64,000 nt of DNA from Pogonophryne albipinna (GCA_028583405.1 JAPTMU010000156.1:1-64000), one strand, 5' to 3'; positions 23,130 to 36,484 are shown, counted from the first letter of the stretch. The notes: generated by a model not told the origin, from the letters alone. Numbers and translations are program-made.

Positions 23130-24120
23130 TTCATGCTAAATGAAGCTCTGTTGCTTGGATATCACTAGATCCTGTTACAGCGAAATATAAGTACATAACG
23201 ATTGATGTGTACGTTAGCATAATTACTAGCTAGCTGCTAACTGCCGCCTCGTTAATATCAAATCCATCATAATAACAAGCCATTACCATGCTGTCATGAA
23301 CGTGCGGTGCTGTTACGTGTACGCAAATTGACGTGCTTGATGTGAACGAGCATTTTGGTTAAAGTTGCGCATGCGCTATGAGGGCACATACGGGTACTTC
23401 TCAGGCATGCCGGGTAATCTGTAACGTTTCGCTCTCTCTCAAAAGTTGGGCCATTTTATCATCATGCGCTAATGAGCAGCTCTCATAGAAATGAATGAGG
23501 CCCCGCCTCCCACGCTGTATCCAGTCTTATTATACATCCATGCTTGAGACCGGTCTCTACCTGACCGGAGTCACGCTGTGTGTGTCCGTCGGGAAACAAG
23601 TTGTTAAAAAGTAGTTCCAGCAAACATCCACTGATAAACTACGATGTTAACAACCTCATGATGACCTCATATGTTTTTAACTTAGGATCATACCTGTGTT
23701 TAGTCTAGAAAAAGGTAAAATTGTGCATTTTATTATAAAGTTGTGTATATTTACAGACCGTTGCAAAAATTAAGAAGCTTATAAACATCAGGTTTAAAAC
23801 TAAAAGAGCTTTGAAACACAGTGAAAGATGTTTGGAGTTTTATTTGAGTTATTAATTTAAACTTTTTGTCTAAGAGATGCTGATTTGAAACCGTTGTTAC
23901 ATACAGTTACGGCATTTCCTGTTTCTGCCGGAGAGAGGGGAGAGAGGGGGGAGAGGGGAGGCCGTCCCAAAGCTTGCTGCTGTATTTACTCCCTCCATCT
24001 GACAGGAGGGAGCCTCGTTGAGCTGCGAGTGTGGCTACAGACGGAGTTCACTCCGTCACGGAGGGGTAGGGTCGAGGGAGTGGTTTGGAATTGGGCCAAA
24101 GTCATTAATACTAGACACAC
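23130..24120. other. No gene recognised
   Basis: Unclassified AT-rich sequence with a GA-rich patch at 23930-23960 and a short CA run at about 24115. No coding signature. Confidence 0.4.
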
Positions 24121-24129
24121 ACACACACA

Positions 24130-24800
24130 AACACGGATGGATGTTACCTCTCTCTCTCCTCTTCGTCTTGGTTCTTCAGTCTTTCTTCTCCTTGATAAAA
24201 CACTGCCGTTAAACACACTAATCTCCCTTGAATGTACTTATGTTTACCGATCAGCAACGTGGTATAAAAAGCTACGAACAAAGAACGGGAGGCAACAAAA
24301 ACACGGTTTAACGGATAAAAGCATGGATAAATCACCCTCCAAGGATAAACTAAGTCTTTGTATGTGTTTTAAAAGTCTCTTAAACACATTACATTCGGTA
24401 TAAAATCTGCGTCAACGTATGTTAGCAACCTCTAGCTGCTGAGGACCGGAAGCTAGAAAGGGACCACGGCAATGCATCATGAGAGTTTAGTTGTTCCTTT
24501 TAAAAATAAATTCACTGCCTACCTGTGGTGAAAAACGGTATTAAAATAAATATGAATTACAACAATAATAATATATATACTAATAACAATATATAAATAT
24601 GGGACTGGTATGGCGGATTTTAAACGTTGGACACGTTTGTGATCATACATTTGTTTTCCATTATATAGGTTTTGATATAATGATTGATCATTGAAGTGCT
24701 ATCAAAGCTGGTAAAGGTAAAGCTAGTTTGAATGACTTTGTATACTGTAGGGTAGCTTGTGAATTTACTCCAGGTGGAACTGAAGTCTGATTGATTATAT
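24130..24800. repeat. Dispersed repeat, inverted partner of 49842-50540
   Basis: Reads as the reverse complement of 49842-50540 over almost its whole length, including tttaaaatccgccataccag and cacgtggctgatcgg on the right-hand copy. The positions are mirror-consistent with the zinc-finger arms, but the sequence also occurs in part near 20740-21900, so it may be a mobile repeat rather than part of the arm. Confidence 0.8.
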
Positions 24801-24808
24801 TTATGAAA

Positions 24809-24925
24809 GTAGAAGTACTCAGGTCTTGTACTTGAGTAAAAGTAGAAGTACTCAGATATTGTACTTGAGTAAAAGTAGAAGTACTCGGATCTTGTACTTG
24901 AGTAAAAGTAGAAGTACCAGAGTGT
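24809..24925. repeat. 33-bp minisatellite, about 3.5 copies
   Basis: gtagaagtactc recurs at 24809, 24842 and 24875, and a variant at 24908, always 33 bp apart, within an AAGTAGAAGTACTC / TACTTGAGTAAA repeat. Confidence 0.9.
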
Positions 24926-25019
24926 AGGAATACTCTGTTACCTGCATTCAACATGTTACTCAAAAAAAGTAGAAAAGTATTGGCATCAAAATATACTTAA
25001 AGTATCAAATGTAAAAGTA

Positions 25020-26048
25020 GTCATTGTGCAGATTGGTCAATTTGAGAATAATATATATGATATATTTTATAATGATCGATCATAAAAGTGTTATCAAAGC
25101 TGGTAAAGGTCCAGCTAATTTTAATGACTTTGTATACTGCAGTGTAGCACACCAAAGTTTTGCCTCGGCCCAACGTCACGCCAAACCTGCCCCGAACCAC
25201 TGAGATAAACTCGTCTGACTGACTGAGCGAGAACAAAGAGGAGGAGAGAATATCTTTGTATGCAAATCAACCCTCCATCACTGACACTAGGAAAAACACG
25301 CCGACATCAAAGGCAGCGGCTGACAGGACTGCAGGAGAAGCAGCAGCTAAATGCTCGTTAGCTTAAATCCTGCAGGGAACCCCACCTCAACACCTACACA
25401 GACACATAAATAACATATAGGAATCACAATGATATTAATATACTGTGTGAGGTATCATGATCGAGAAATATGTGTTTTATGTTATGTAGTGTCTCTACTT
25501 TAAAGAGTCCCCTCCTGCTGATGTTCAGGTGTATATCAGTATGTAGTGTCTACTTTAAAGAGTCCTCTCCTGCTGATGTTCACGTGTATATCAGTGTTGG
25601 AGCCAATTTGCTTTGTGTTGTGCACAGGCTTTGTCCATGTGTGTGTGCACCTGGGAGCACGGGAGGTAATTAACCTATATATGGGCACGGGTGATCAGTT
25701 GGGATGAGAGGTTAGAGGGGAAGCCACACGTTTTTCAACCGTGTTGACAGTGATTGTTTGTGTCTGAGCGTGTGCGTAATCGTTATGTTTTAAACAATAT
25801 TTTAGATACGTGAACCATTAAAAGAACATTTTAACCCTGGACAAATGAATAAAGCATTACAAATTACGTCATGGTGGACCTCATCCTTCACAACAACACG
25901 CGTTGGGAACTGACTGCTAACCTCCATGAGTGGCCTTTTTTTGATGAGCGATCGCCGAAACACGCTCCAATGAATGAATCAAAGGATCTCGGACACGGAA
26001 GAAGGAGCTGCTGCGCTCCCACACAGCTCCAGATGATTGCTGACATGT
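25020..26048. other. No gene recognised
   Basis: Contains another copy of the ttatcaaagctggtaaaggt repeat (about 25093) and a 55-bp tandem duplication at 25485-25597 (actttaaagagtcc, tcctgctgatgttca). No coding signal. Confidence 0.5.
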
Positions 26049-26056
26049 GAACGCTG

Positions 26057-27403
26057 CAGGGGCGGATCTACCGGGTGGCATGGGGTGGCAACTGCCACCC
26101 TAAAAAATAGCCTTGCCACCCCAGCTGCCACCCCAGTTGGCATCTTTGTTTTGAAAGAAAAGTTGTGGCTCATCGGACATTTATGAGAGAAAATCTCTAA
26201 TGTCCGAGTGCAAGTGAATGCAGCACAAGATGCGAGCCAGCTTGGAAATATGATTGGCGGCGAATTCATTTGAACGGGGGACGGCGCAAAACGAGAAGCA
26301 TTCGGATCCAAGTAGACGGAAGGAATGAGGTATTTGCGGTCTACAATGACAGAGAAGAGAATGTCAAGTTTGGCTGTACTCAGCATTGAATCAAAACGCA
26401 CTAAAGCTTTGGATCTTAGTAAGTTTGTGAGGCGTTTTGCTGAACAACATCGCCAATTTTCAGCTGTTATAGGCATGCCAACTTGATGCTCTGCTCACAG
26501 ATGACTCGATGAGCATAAAAAACCGTTAAGATGATGACTCCGTGTGTAAATATTTTTCTTCTTTGTGGGGGTCTGCCCCCAAAAAACAGTTTTAAGTCCT
26601 GAGAAAGTCAAATAAGACGGTGTGTAAAACTACACTGCCCAGCCAAAAAAAAGTAACCACTTTGATTTAACTAGGCCAGTAGGTAAGGACTCTCCACTGG
26701 ATAATAACTGCAGCGATGTATATGTTTTAGCTGAATACACGTTTTTTAACCCTAACTGATGCAGTTAGTCACTTCTTTAACGTTTGTTCTTTCTGATGTA
26801 AAGTCAAGGCTGTAACTGTTTGCAGTAAAGTTGTGCGGCGCTGAAATGTTCCTTTGAATCTTTTGAATTTTGATACATGATATAATTACTTGTCTTTCAA
26901 ATTTGAAGGAGGGTGAGCAAGCATCTTGAGGAACATTCATCATTAACTCCTCCAAAAAATATAGTTTATTCAATAATAAATAAATATGTGAATCATAACA
27001 GTGATTGACAGCTGATAGGAATAATAAGATTGTTAATAGTATCATATTCATTCAGACAAACATCGATAAGACAGTTAATTAATGTACTTATTGCAGCAGT
27101 CTGCATATATTTGGTAACCCTGCTGGTCTAAGAGTGAAACAAACTCATTCAGTAATTGTTCAGTTAAAATTCATTAAACGATGTGTGCCACCTTATATAT
27201 TTATATGTAAGGCTTTACTGATGTGCCAAAATAATGTCACCAAATGTTATTGAGTTAAAATATTAATATTGTGGCTTTCCAATTAACATTGATTGATATG
27301 ACTGCGATTAAATCAGCATATACTTCTGCCAGGGGATGCCACCCCTCAAAATATCATGCCACCCTCTTGCCACCCCATGAATATTAGTCTAGATCTGCCC
27401 CTG
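26057..27403 (+). mobile_element. hAT element, 1347 bp, with transposase C-terminus
   Basis: Ends CAGGGGCGGATCTAC and TCTAGATCTGCCCCTG are flanked by gaacgctg and aaacgctg (7 of 8 match). A plus-strand piece at 26333-26485 reads LRSTMTEKRMSSLAVLSIE and then KFVRRFAEQH. This is the C-terminal end of the hAT dimerisation region found in ZMYM6/TTF-type transposases. The rest of the transposase is lost, with several in-frame stops upstream, so it is an internally deleted copy. Confidence 0.82.
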
Positions 27404-27550
27404 AAACGCTGTGAAAGCCACGCGGAACCACAGTAGGATTGTTCAGAATTGTTACAAGCTGTGAAAGAGCTTCTCATATCAGGATAGTAAAGGTAAATCC
27501 TGCAAAAATTCTAAAATAAAACCTCCCGCAGCTGCTGCGTTACTGTCAAA

Positions 27551-28257
27551 ATGAGTCAAGAGGGGAGTCGGCCTAAAGCGCCTGCCAATCAAAGTGATAC
27601 AGAGAGTGGGCTCGGTAAAAGACAGAGACAAAAATGGCATCAATTCAAAATGAAAGGAATTCAAGGATAAAGAAACTGTCTAAATTAACAAAGGATGTTG
27701 AACAATTGATACTTTCAAGCCAAAATGTGTCTGAGGTGGAATCCATGTGTGAAATGTTTGTGAAAACAATGATCGAATTAAATGAGTTGTATGAGTCACT
27801 GAAACCATTAATACCAGAGGATGAAGTTATAAAACAAAATGAATGGTTTGAAACACGAATGCACAGCAATCAAGAAATGATAAATAAAATGAAAAGGTGG
27901 TTGCAAACTACAAAGGAGCAATTTACACATCCAATTGATGACCAAAACTAATGTGGTAATTGATATCTGTCCAAATGACAGCGTTTCTAATGTAACCGGA
28001 AGAACATGCACATCAGCTGGCCGCTCCAGCCACAGGTCCAAAATGTCATCCATCTTCTTTGCATGTATCAAGGCGGAGGCTGAAGCGGCTGCTCTCAGTG
28101 CAATGGCGGCTATCCTCAAAGAAAAACATGCACTGGAGTGTGAAGAGCATAGCCTCGCAGCAGCCAGACAGTGTGAAGAGGAGCAAATCAGACAACGCAA
28201 GGAGTGGCTTGAATTGCAAAGTGGAATTGCAATACAGCAAAGGCTGGACCAAGTATG
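27551..28257 (+). pseudogene. BEL/Pao-like gag N-terminal remnant
   Basis: Three overlapping frames must be read in turn. They are an ATG at 27551, then 27634-27951 (LSKLTKDVEQLILSSQNVSE, helical), then 27935-28257 (KAEAEAAALSAMAAILKEKH, Ala/Glu-rich coiled coil). A short helical N-terminus followed by an Ala/Glu/Lys coiled coil is the usual layout of fish BEL/Pao Gag leaders. At least two frameshifts make it inactive. Its relation to the BEL pol at 41030-43577 is unknown; a 13-kb gap holding other elements separates them. Confidence 0.5.
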
Positions 28258-29283
28258 AGTTGTGAGCTAGACGTCCTCTCATACGTGTGTGTTCATTGGT
28301 GTAACTGCTTCCTATCAAACAGAGCTGAAATGATTTGCTGTGGCCAATTGTTTTCATTGCATTTACAGACCGTGTAACTCTCTGATACCACCCAATGAAT
28401 GCATTGACTTGCTTGTAGAACCACGCTACACAAAACAGATAGCAACACCTATAAAAACTATTTTAAAAAAAGGGGCTACTGTATCGACCTATATAAAGTA
28501 TTAAATATATATTTTTTTCAAAATACCAAAAATATCCTGCATTTTAGCCATGCCTCATTTCGCTCCATTTGCTCTTTCCAGCGCTGTTTTTGCAGGGGGC
28601 TGATTCTGTGAGCTGCAGCTGAGCACGCCCCCCTGCAGGAGAGGGGAGCGTGCTCTGAGATCAGCTGCTGGGCTGTCAGAAGCGGGGGAGAAAAAGAGAT
28701 CTCCGTCCTCCGTGTTTTATTCTTATAGAAGTAAGAAGAAAGTAATGGGGCAGAAACCCTCCTTTTTACGCAGCGGCCCAGACATAGACATCAAACGGCG
28801 ACACATATTCAGTTGGCAGTTACTTTGGCATTAGGGCAGGGATATCTAGATACTTTCCAAGGTTTGACATCATGAATTGTGCTACTTTTAAAGAAAGCAA
28901 CGATGTTTTCAAAGCTGTAATCAAAAAGCTCCTCAAAAACACTATCGAAGCAGTTCCTGCCGTTGCTACGTTAGTTCAAACAGTAACAACGGACTACTTT
29001 TCTTAGCGGATGCTTGTCAATTTAAATCAATACATAAAACTATTTTTAAATCAATAAAATCATTTTCTAAATCCATAAAAGCATTTCAATTAATATTGGG
29101 AGTCATGTCGTTACTTTGTTGAGAATCTGGCCATGTGTAATAAGCGGGATAATGTGCACATTGCACATTGCATAATGTGCCTTCATGCCGATCTAGATCC
29201 CTCCGCAAAAAAAACGGCTCGTTCGCGGGCGAGAGCCGGCTCCCGTCGTTCACTTAAAAGAGCCGGCTCTTTGACACATCACT
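28258..29283. other. No gene; MITE-like pieces
   Basis: 28560-28700 is GC-richer with gcagctgagcacgcccccctgc. 29215-29275 contains repeated gagccggctc arms that resemble a DNA-element end. No coding signal was found. Confidence 0.4.
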
Positions 29284-30000
29284 ACTGACAGTGTCGTCTA
29301 CCTCCCAGTCAGAGCAGGACAAAATTGAAGCTGAGCTGTCATCCTATTTGTTGTCGTCTGAGACAGACCCTGATACAGACCCACTGCAGTGGTGGAAGCT
29401 ACATGAAGCTAACTTCCCAAGACTGAGTAATCTGGCCAAGAAATATCTCTCCATTCCTGCAACAAGTGCCCCTTCGGAGAGGGTTTTCAGTACGGGGGGT
29501 AACATTAACATGCCAAAGAGCATGCCTCAAGCCAGAGGCAGTAGACAGGCTTGTCTTCCTCGCGAAAAACCTGTAGACAACTTTCTAGAAAGTTAAAGGG
29601 ATGTTATTTTGTTTGACGGTATTTTTTTATTATTCATTTCATTATCATTATTTATTATTTGTTGTATTTCATTTTACAAGTTTTTTTAGGGATGGCCTGA
29701 AAGAGATTTTTTTTTCAGTTTGATTTAAAAAAAATCTTTGCCCATTAATGACAGCCAAGTGCCGTGGTGCTGTTTTTATTTTATTTTTTTTATTCTTGAA
29801 CAATTGATTTGTTCACATAGGCCTAGACTACTTGGTAATCTCATTTATTTGTATTGTGTTAATAAAGAAAATATGTATTTAAATTTTGCCTTGGTCTGGT
29901 TTGTTTAGAAAAAAACTGAAAAAAATCGAGGTTTAAATCGAAAATTGTCCATTAGTTAGAAAAAATCGAGATTTTATTTTTAGGCCAAATCGCCCAGCCC
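29284..30000 (+). mobile_element. hAT transposase C-terminus and 3' end
   Basis: 29291-29596 encodes the hAT dimerisation domain (PLQWWKLHEANFPRLSNLAK, then SIPATSAPSERVFSTGG). A frameshift near 29500 displaces its last 25 or so codons. An AT-rich tail follows and ends in ggccaaatcgcccagcccta at 30000, a classic hAT terminal inverted repeat. The 5' end and the catalytic domain are absent. It abuts the gypsy gag exactly. Confidence 0.8.
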
Positions 30001-30525
30001 TATGATGTACGCAGAGAACTAAAGCCCCTTCTGTCAAGTGGTGAGGTGAGTGATGAAACAATATTACGCAATGTAATGAGAATCACCAGTGAGGAGAGTG
30101 AGAGACAGAAGAGGATAGATCCTTCTCGTCGGCAAGCAGCAACTAGTGCTCATAGCGCACAACTTGAGCTTAACACAGTCCAAGAGTGTGGCAACAAACA
30201 AGAAAGCACAGAACACAAAACAAAGACAGACCCAATAAAAGAGCTTGCAGCCAAGGTAGATGAGCTAACCAGCATGGTTGAGGCTATGAGACAACAAAAG
30301 CAGCCACATCCGGCAGACATGATTAACCATAACCAATACTCTCAAAACAGAGTGAGAACCAGGAGAGAGAAACCCTTTGGTTGTTCAAGATGTGTCGAAC
30401 AAAACCGGCCAGATTGTAACCACTGTTTCTATTGTGGTGATGGAGGACACAGGGCTGTGGGCTGTTTAAAGAGACAAGAGAGTCAGGGAAACTCAAGCCG
30501 GTCACTGCAGTGGGGTTGCCAGTGA
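30001..30525 (+). pseudogene. Ty3/gypsy gag, 5'-truncated
   Basis: The frame is open from the first base after the hAT terminus (YDVRRELKPLLSSGE) and ends with a TGA at 30523-30525. It has a Glu/Gln-rich linker and a Cys/His knuckle, [14 protein letters not shown], preceded by CSRCVEQ. The N-terminal part of Gag is missing, so the element is truncated at 30001. It overlaps pol by 16 nt in the -1 frame, the usual gag-pol arrangement. No clear slippery heptamer is visible in the overlap. Confidence 0.85.
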
Positions 30526-33500
30526 TCGGATCCACAATACGACCCCAAGCTGAACATTCTGGTGAGGCAAAAGCGCAAATCAGTTGTGAGGGCAAAACAG
30601 TTGAAGTAGCTGGTGCACAGAATAGTTACCAACTAGATGAATCCTCGACTCAGTTTTCTTTTGGTTCACCAGGGGTGAAACGTAGAACTGTTGCCAAGCT
30701 GATAGGAAAAAAGTCGCTAATACAGTGTAATCTAAACGGATTGGCAGTGACTGCATTGCTTGACTCCGGTGCTCAAGTCAGTATCATAAGCCGCGCCTGG
30801 AAAGAACAATATCTGCCTAATCTTGATGTTCGACCAATATCGGAGATTATCGAGGATTTGAACGAGCTAAAGGTGTATGCAGTTAATGGCGAGCTTATTC
30901 CGTTTGATGGCTGGGTAGCCATTATGACCAACTTGCCAGGAAATGAAGAACCCAGTCTTTCCATCAGTGTTCCATTCCTAGTCACAAGCTTGACCATGGA
31001 GAGACCATTGGTTGGTTTTAATGTTTTGGAGGAAATCATTGAGGGACAGCCAGAACGATTGATAGGCACTCTGGTTAGACTGCTTCGTGATGCCATCAGT
31101 GTTCCGGTGGAGAAAGCCGAAGCAATTGTGAGCTTTATTCAGGCAGTTGAACCAAGTACATCGCAGGTACGCCTAAGAACAGGTGTCAATGACATCGTCA
31201 TTCCGGCTGGTCAAGTCACCTGGGTGAGGTGTCGTGTTCCCCAAGCCCTGAACCCCTCTGATCGTCTGGTGTTGTTTGAAGCTGATGAAGACAGTCATCA
31301 ATTATCGCAGCTGGATTTAGGGACAGGTTTGTTTGAGATACACAACCCTGCAAAGCCTTATGTCACAATTCCAGTAGGCAATAACACCAAACATGATGTC
31401 ATCTTACCACGCAAGACAGCCCTGGGCGTATTGCAGCACATTGAAAGGTTTCTGGATGCTGAATCTCCTGACAAGACAACATGTACTGCAACAGTCAATG
31501 AGGTCTCAACTCAACTCCTTGAACCAATCCAACAAGCTGAGCCGACTCCACCTCTGTGGCACCCACCAGTGGACCTCAGTCACTTAGAGGAGGAACAACA
31601 AGAGATTGCCAAGAGAATGTTGTATGAAGAATCAAAGGCTTTTGCGAGGGACGGAAATGACATTGGCTGTAACCCTAGCCTAGAAATGGTGATAAATCTG
31701 AAGGACGATATTCCAGTGCAAAGGACGTATACTTCCATACCAAAGCCGCTTTTGAGGGAGGTCAAAGAATATATTCAAGACCTACTGGTGAAGGGATGGA
31801 TTGTTAAATCCAAGTCTTCCTATTCTGCCCCTGTTGTGTGCGTGCGGAAGAAAGATGGCTCTTTGCGCCTTTGTATAGACTATCGCCTGCTCAATCAGAA
31901 AACTGTACCAGACCGACACCCACTGCCTCGGATACGGGACCTACTGGACACCTTGGGGGGATACTCTTGGTTCAGCATCCTCGACCAGGGTAAGGCATAC
32001 CACCAGGGTTTTGTGGCTGAAGGTTCACGCCATCTGACCGCCTTTATCACACCCTGGGGGCTTTATGAGTGGGTGAGAATCCCGTTTGGTCTTACGAATG
32101 CACCAGCAGCTTTTCAGAGGAGTATGGAGGAGATGTTGAGTTCTTTGAGAGATGAGTGCTGTATACCTTACCTGGACGACATCCTGTGTTACTCCCAGAC
32201 CTTTGAAAATCATGTGGAGGTGGTTCGGAAAGTGCTCCAAGCGATACAGAGTCAGGGAGTGAAGCTCCGCCCTGAGAAGTGTGAGGTGTTCAGGGGAGAA
32301 GTTCGCTATGTTGGACGCCTGGTCTCTGGTGAGGGTGTCCGAGTCGACCCCAAAGATCTAGAAGCTGTACTGGCCCTGAAAGCGAAAACACCGAAGACCG
32401 TAGGTGACTTGAGAAGAGTCCTCGGCTTTCTCAGTTACTACAGGTCGTACATACAAGACTTCTCAAAGATAGCAAAGCCATTATACGAGTTGCTCCAAGT
32501 GAAAGCCTCAACACAAGCTCGACAGATCAAAGCTAAAGGACCCCAGCTGTCATCCAGGGCGCCTATAGAGTGGACTGCTGTGCATCAGACTACACTTGAG
32601 GAACTGGTTGACATGTTAACTCATCCTCCAGTTCTCGGATACCCAGACTTTGACATGCCATTCGTCTTGCATACCGATGCATCGGAGCAAGGACTGGGAG
32701 CAGTTCTTTACCAACAGCAGGACGAAAAGCTGCGAGTCATTGGCTATGGGTCACGAACCTTGACACCGGCTGAAAGGAATTATCATTTGCACAGCGGCAA
32801 ATTAGAGTTCCTCGCGCTAAAATGGGCAGTGTGTGAGAAGTTTAGAGATTACCTCTTTTATGCTCCTCACTTCACCATCTACACTGACAACAATCCACTT
32901 ACTTATGTTATGAGCACGGCCAAACTCAATGCGGTCGGTCACCGTTGGGTGGGGGAGTTGTCAGACTTCCGCTTTAACATTAAGTACAGACCTGGAAGAA
33001 TGAACATTGATGCGGATACACTGTCCCGTATCCCTCTTGATATTGACCACTACATGTCAACGTGCACAGAAGAGTTGTCGCAAGATGTGGTGAGTGCAAC
33101 CTGGGAAGGAGGTCAAGCAGCTCAGAGAAAAGATGTTGCCTGGGTAGCTGCCCTCTCTGCCTCCTCCCTTGATGTTATTCCACAGCCGTGCACACCTCTA
33201 CAGGAAATAAGTCACAATGAGTTGGTTCAAGCCCAAAGGGAAGACCAAACGATTGGAGAGATCGTAAGGCTAAAAGAAATTAGTGATAAACTTTCAGATG
33301 ATATGAGGAGGTCAGTCAAGGGAACCGCGTGTAAGCTTCTCCACGAGTGGAACCGTCTACACCTTGAAGATGGAATCCTATATAGGCGGACACCAGAGAG
33401 AAAACAGCTTGTCCTACCTCTGAAATATCAGTCTTTTGTCTTGAAGCACCTTCATGATAACATGGGACATGTAGGCACAGAGAGAGTAATTCAACTAGCC

Positions 33501-35267
33501 AGAGAAAGGTTTTACTGGCCTCATATGAAAAGATTCATAGAGGATTATGTGACAAAGAAATGCTGTTGCATTAAACAGAAGAAACCAACGGTCCATGTGC
33601 GTGCACCAATGAGCAGCATGAAGTCTAACTCACCCCTTGAACTGGTCTGCATTGACTATTTGCACCTTGAGAAAAGTAAAGGAGGCTATGAATATATCTT
33701 GGTGGTAGTCGACCACTTCACAAGGTTCGCACAGGCCTATGCAACCAAAAATAAATCCGGACGGACAGCAGCAGAGCGGATTTATAATGACTTTATACCC
33801 CGTTTTGGGTTCCCCAACAAACTGCACCATGATCAAGGAAGAGAATTCGAGAATGATCTCTTTCGAACACTCGGGCAGCTCGCTGGAGTAGGCCACTCTC
33901 GAACATCTCCTTACCACCCGCAAGGAAATCCAGCTGAGCGGTTCAACCGAACTCTGTTACAGATGCTGCGAACGCTGACAGACAAAGAAAAAGAGACATG
34001 GAAAGAACATCTTCCACAGGTTATACATGCGTATAACTGCACACGTCACGAATCAACCAGTTATTCGCCTCACTTTCTGCTCTATGGTCGTCAACCTCGT
34101 CTCCCTGTGGATCTCCTGTTCGGCCTGTCAGAGGAGACAGATCCAGTGACACACAAAGGATATGCTGAGAAATGGCGCGAAAGGATGACCGAAGCATATC
34201 GGATTGCTACTGATAACAGTCTGGCGTCTAGTGCAAAGGGCAAGTCCTATTATGATCAGAAGGCGAGGGGAGTGGTTCTGAAGCAAGGGGATAGAGTGTT
34301 AGTCAGGAACCTAAGTGAGCGCGGAGGGCCTGGTAAATTGCGTTCCTATTGGGAGAAGAGGATATATGTGGTAAAGGAACAGGTTTCAGATAACCCAGTA
34401 TATGTCGTCCATCCAGAAAGTGATGCAAAAGGGAAAACCAGAACCCTGCACAGAAACCTGCTTCTGCTTGTCAATGACTTGCCAGTGGAATTTCCACCAC
34501 AGTTAGTCAAACCAACCCCAAAGCCATCACAGAATCAAGGAAGCCATCCAAAGAGACAAAGGGATGTGAGAGACCAAAATGCTGAGACATCTGATTCAGA
34601 GGATGAGTCAACAGGAGGTTACTGGCTGAGGATACCAGCAAATCGGGTTAAGCCTAACATAACAGTTACTCCAAAAAGACCAAGTATGTTAAGAAGAGAA
34701 CAGACATCAGTGTGGGAACCACATTCTTCTGAGGAGATGTTTGGAAAGACTACCAGGAACTCTGGTGTAGAGAGACAGCTAGAGTTCCAAACTTTACCTG
34801 ACATGGACATTGCACAACGGGAAGCTGGAGAACAGGCTAGAGGTCTTTGTGAAGAAGAGTACTCGTCAGACAGGGGTGAACTTCAACTTGAGGATGAACC
34901 GGAAGTCTCTCATCAAACTGACTCAGAGGAAGACAATGAGCAGACAACTCCTAATGTACCTCAGAACGAAGATGAACAAGAGTTGCCTCAACGTGCATGT
35001 CCCGAGGAACGGGTACAAGACCCTGAACCTTACTCACCTGTCCCACTGAGACGGTCTACTCGGGAGAGACGACCGGGTCAAATCCTCACCTACTCATCTC
35101 TTGGCCACCCAACATACCAGTCGGGTCCAACAGTAAATGCTATGGACACATACCTCATGCCCTACACTCACCTTTGGTATTCACAAACATGCCCACCATC
35201 ATTCCACTACGCACCCCTCATTCCATATCCCCATTCCCCATTTACATGTCCCATACAAGGATATTGA
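30510..35267 (+). CDS. pol: Ty3/gypsy Pol polyprotein (PR-RT-RH-IN)
   Basis: 1585 codons without a stop. Protease: [12 protein letters not shown] with catalytic DSGA at residues 85-88. Reverse transcriptase: [14 protein letters not shown] and YLDD at 554-557. RNase [16 protein letters not shown] near 720. Integrase: zinc-binding HLHDNMGH with CCC near 980-1020, a first Asp near 1047 (CIDYLH), a second near 1107 (HHDQGRE), and Glu near 1141 (NPAERFN). [10 protein letters not shown] chromodomain-like/GPY-F region and an acidic tail follow. All catalytic residues appear present, so the enzyme could still be made. The copy cannot be a full element because gag and the 5' LTR are cut at 30001. The first Met lies in the gag overlap; the true N-terminus would come from -1 frameshifting. 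Confidence 0.95.
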   Translation: MGLPVIGSTIRPQAEHSGEAKAQISCEGKTVEVAGAQNSYQLDESSTQFSFGSPGVKRRTVAKLIGKKSLIQCNLNGLAVTALLDSGAQVSIISRAWKEQYLPNLDVRPISEIIEDLNELKVYAVNGELIPFDGWVAIMTNLPGNEEPSLSISVPFLVTSLTMERPLVGFNVLEEIIEGQPERLIGTLVRLLRDAISVPVEKAEAIVSFIQAVEPSTSQVRLRTGVNDIVIPAGQVTWVRCRVPQALNPSDRLVLFEADEDSHQLSQLDLGTGLFEIHNPAKPYVTIPVGNNTKHDVILPRKTALGVLQHIERFLDAESPDKTTCTATVNEVSTQLLEPIQQAEPTPPLWHPPVDLSHLEEEQQEIAKRMLYEESKAFARDGNDIGCNPSLEMVINLKDDIPVQRTYTSIPKPLLREVKEYIQDLLVKGWIVKSKSSYSAPVVCVRKKDGSLRLCIDYRLLNQKTVPDRHPLPRIRDLLDTLGGYSWFSILDQGKAYHQGFVAEGSRHLTAFITPWGLYEWVRIPFGLTNAPAAFQRSMEEMLSSLRDECCIPYLDDILCYSQTFENHVEVVRKVLQAIQSQGVKLRPEKCEVFRGEVRYVGRLVSGEGVRVDPKDLEAVLALKAKTPKTVGDLRRVLGFLSYYRSYIQDFSKIAKPLYELLQVKASTQARQIKAKGPQLSSRAPIEWTAVHQTTLEELVDMLTHPPVLGYPDFDMPFVLHTDASEQGLGAVLYQQQDEKLRVIGYGSRTLTPAERNYHLHSGKLEFLALKWAVCEKFRDYLFYAPHFTIYTDNNPLTYVMSTAKLNAVGHRWVGELSDFRFNIKYRPGRMNIDADTLSRIPLDIDHYMSTCTEELSQDVVSATWEGGQAAQRKDVAWVAALSASSLDVIPQPCTPLQEISHNELVQAQREDQTIGEIVRLKEISDKLSDDMRRSVKGTACKLLHEWNRLHLEDGILYRRTPERKQLVLPLKYQSFVLKHLHDNMGHVGTERVIQLARERFYWPHMKRFIEDYVTKKCCCIKQKKPTVHVRAPMSSMKSNSPLELVCIDYLHLEKSKGGYEYILVVVDHFTRFAQAYATKNKSGRTAAERIYNDFIPRFGFPNKLHHDQGREFENDLFRTLGQLAGVGHSRTSPYHPQGNPAERFNRTLLQMLRTLTDKEKETWKEHLPQVIHAYNCTRHESTSYSPHFLLYGRQPRLPVDLLFGLSEETDPVTHKGYAEKWRERMTEAYRIATDNSLASSAKGKSYYDQKARGVVLKQGDRVLVRNLSERGGPGKLRSYWEKRIYVVKEQVSDNPVYVVHPESDAKGKTRTLHRNLLLLVNDLPVEFPPQLVKPTPKPSQNQGSHPKRQRDVRDQNAETSDSEDESTGGYWLRIPANRVKPNITVTPKRPSMLRREQTSVWEPHSSEEMFGKTTRNSGVERQLEFQTLPDMDIAQREAGEQARGLCEEEYSSDRGELQLEDEPEVSHQTDSEEDNEQTTPNVPQNEDEQELPQRACPEERVQDPEPYSPVPLRRSTRERRPGQILTYSSLGHPTYQSGPTVNAMDTYLMPYTHLWYSQTCPPSFHYAPLIPYPHSPFTCPIQGY

Positions 35268-35392
35268 AAGGTCACACACAGTGTTAGTCCTAAGGGTCAT
35301 ACATTTTGAGGTGATAGTTTGGATATTGAAAATATTGTGTTTTTTGAAGATGTTAAAGTTATCTTGAATAGGAACATGTGATTTCAAGTAAG

Positions 35393-36484
35393 TGTCGGGA
35401 GCCACTTTTGTTGTCGGGAAGCGTGTGGCACCCCTGGGATGTGTGACCACATTGATATAATAATTATTATTGTTTGGAGTTGGAATATGCCTTTGTTTTG
35501 TACATCTGTTATTTTCATTTCACTAACGGGGTCGATAGATGCAGTAAGTAGTGAGGCGGAACGTTTGTGTTCGATTCAATGGTTCCGGGGTACCGATTAC
35601 AGCGACGGACATTCCCGGGGTTTCCTCAGAAGTAATCTGGAAGGAAACTGAACACAACGTGTCCTCATTACTTCTGTCTCACCTGCACCATACAGGTTGG
35701 TAAACTGTGCATAAATCACAATGAATCCCCCATAAGGTTTGCGTAAATAATATGTAACGGCCCGCTAACAGTTAAAGACTTTGTAGCGCTGTTTACATGT
35801 GTAAAACCGTTAAATAATGTGTGTGTATTAGCCTAGCTTCCCCGGTACGGCGCCATTTTGGGGACAACGTGATCTGACGCAGTAAGGATACAAGTTTGTC
35901 AGTATATCTGAAGGCTCCCGCACACTGAGTATTTACATACATGTATAATGATTGTGAATTTGTAATAAATATGTACTTTGTAAGGGTTATACGTTAGTTA
36001 CTGTTGGTAAAACAGTAAGGTTGTTTGTTACACTTAAATATGTTTCAGTAATGCATTTTAGTGACCTGCCATTAATGGCAGAAGGTAAATAGTCAACATG
36101 AGAGGTTAGAGGGGTCATGAAATACTACTTTTAAGTGAAAGTAAAAGAAGAGTAGTATTATATACAGGTTAATACTGTATACAAATGTATTTAACGTACA
36201 ACAGATTTTATTGAATGTGAAATTCAATTTGACATGTGTTTATCACATAAAAGAGTAACATACAGACAGAGTGAAGGTATGTGAATGGTTATTGAGGAAT
36301 GTAAGTCGAAACTGAAATGCATAAGATAATGAATATGTTTATATGATTTTGTGTAATAAAACAACCTCAGGAGAAGTAATCTGGAAGGAAACTGAACACA
36401 ACGTGTCCTCATTACTTCTGTCTCACCTGCACCATACAGGTATCATCACTGTTACTGTGGTCCTCATATCGGGGACCCGTAACA
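35393..36484 (+). mobile_element. Candidate 3' LTR of the gypsy element
   Basis: Begins TGTCGGGAGCCAC and ends GGGGACCCGTAACA, giving TG...CA termini. AATAAA lies at about 36355. A block of about 72 bp (gaagtaatctggaaggaaac to ctgcaccatacaggt) occurs twice, at 35627-35698 and 36368-36441. The 5' LTR is gone, so the boundaries cannot be verified by comparison, and no convincing polypurine tract precedes 35393. Confidence 0.42.

Noticed and set aside
25979..26476. 165-codon minus-strand ORF
   Set aside because: The plus strand of the same DNA carries a recognisable hAT C-terminus, so the minus ORF is a shadow.
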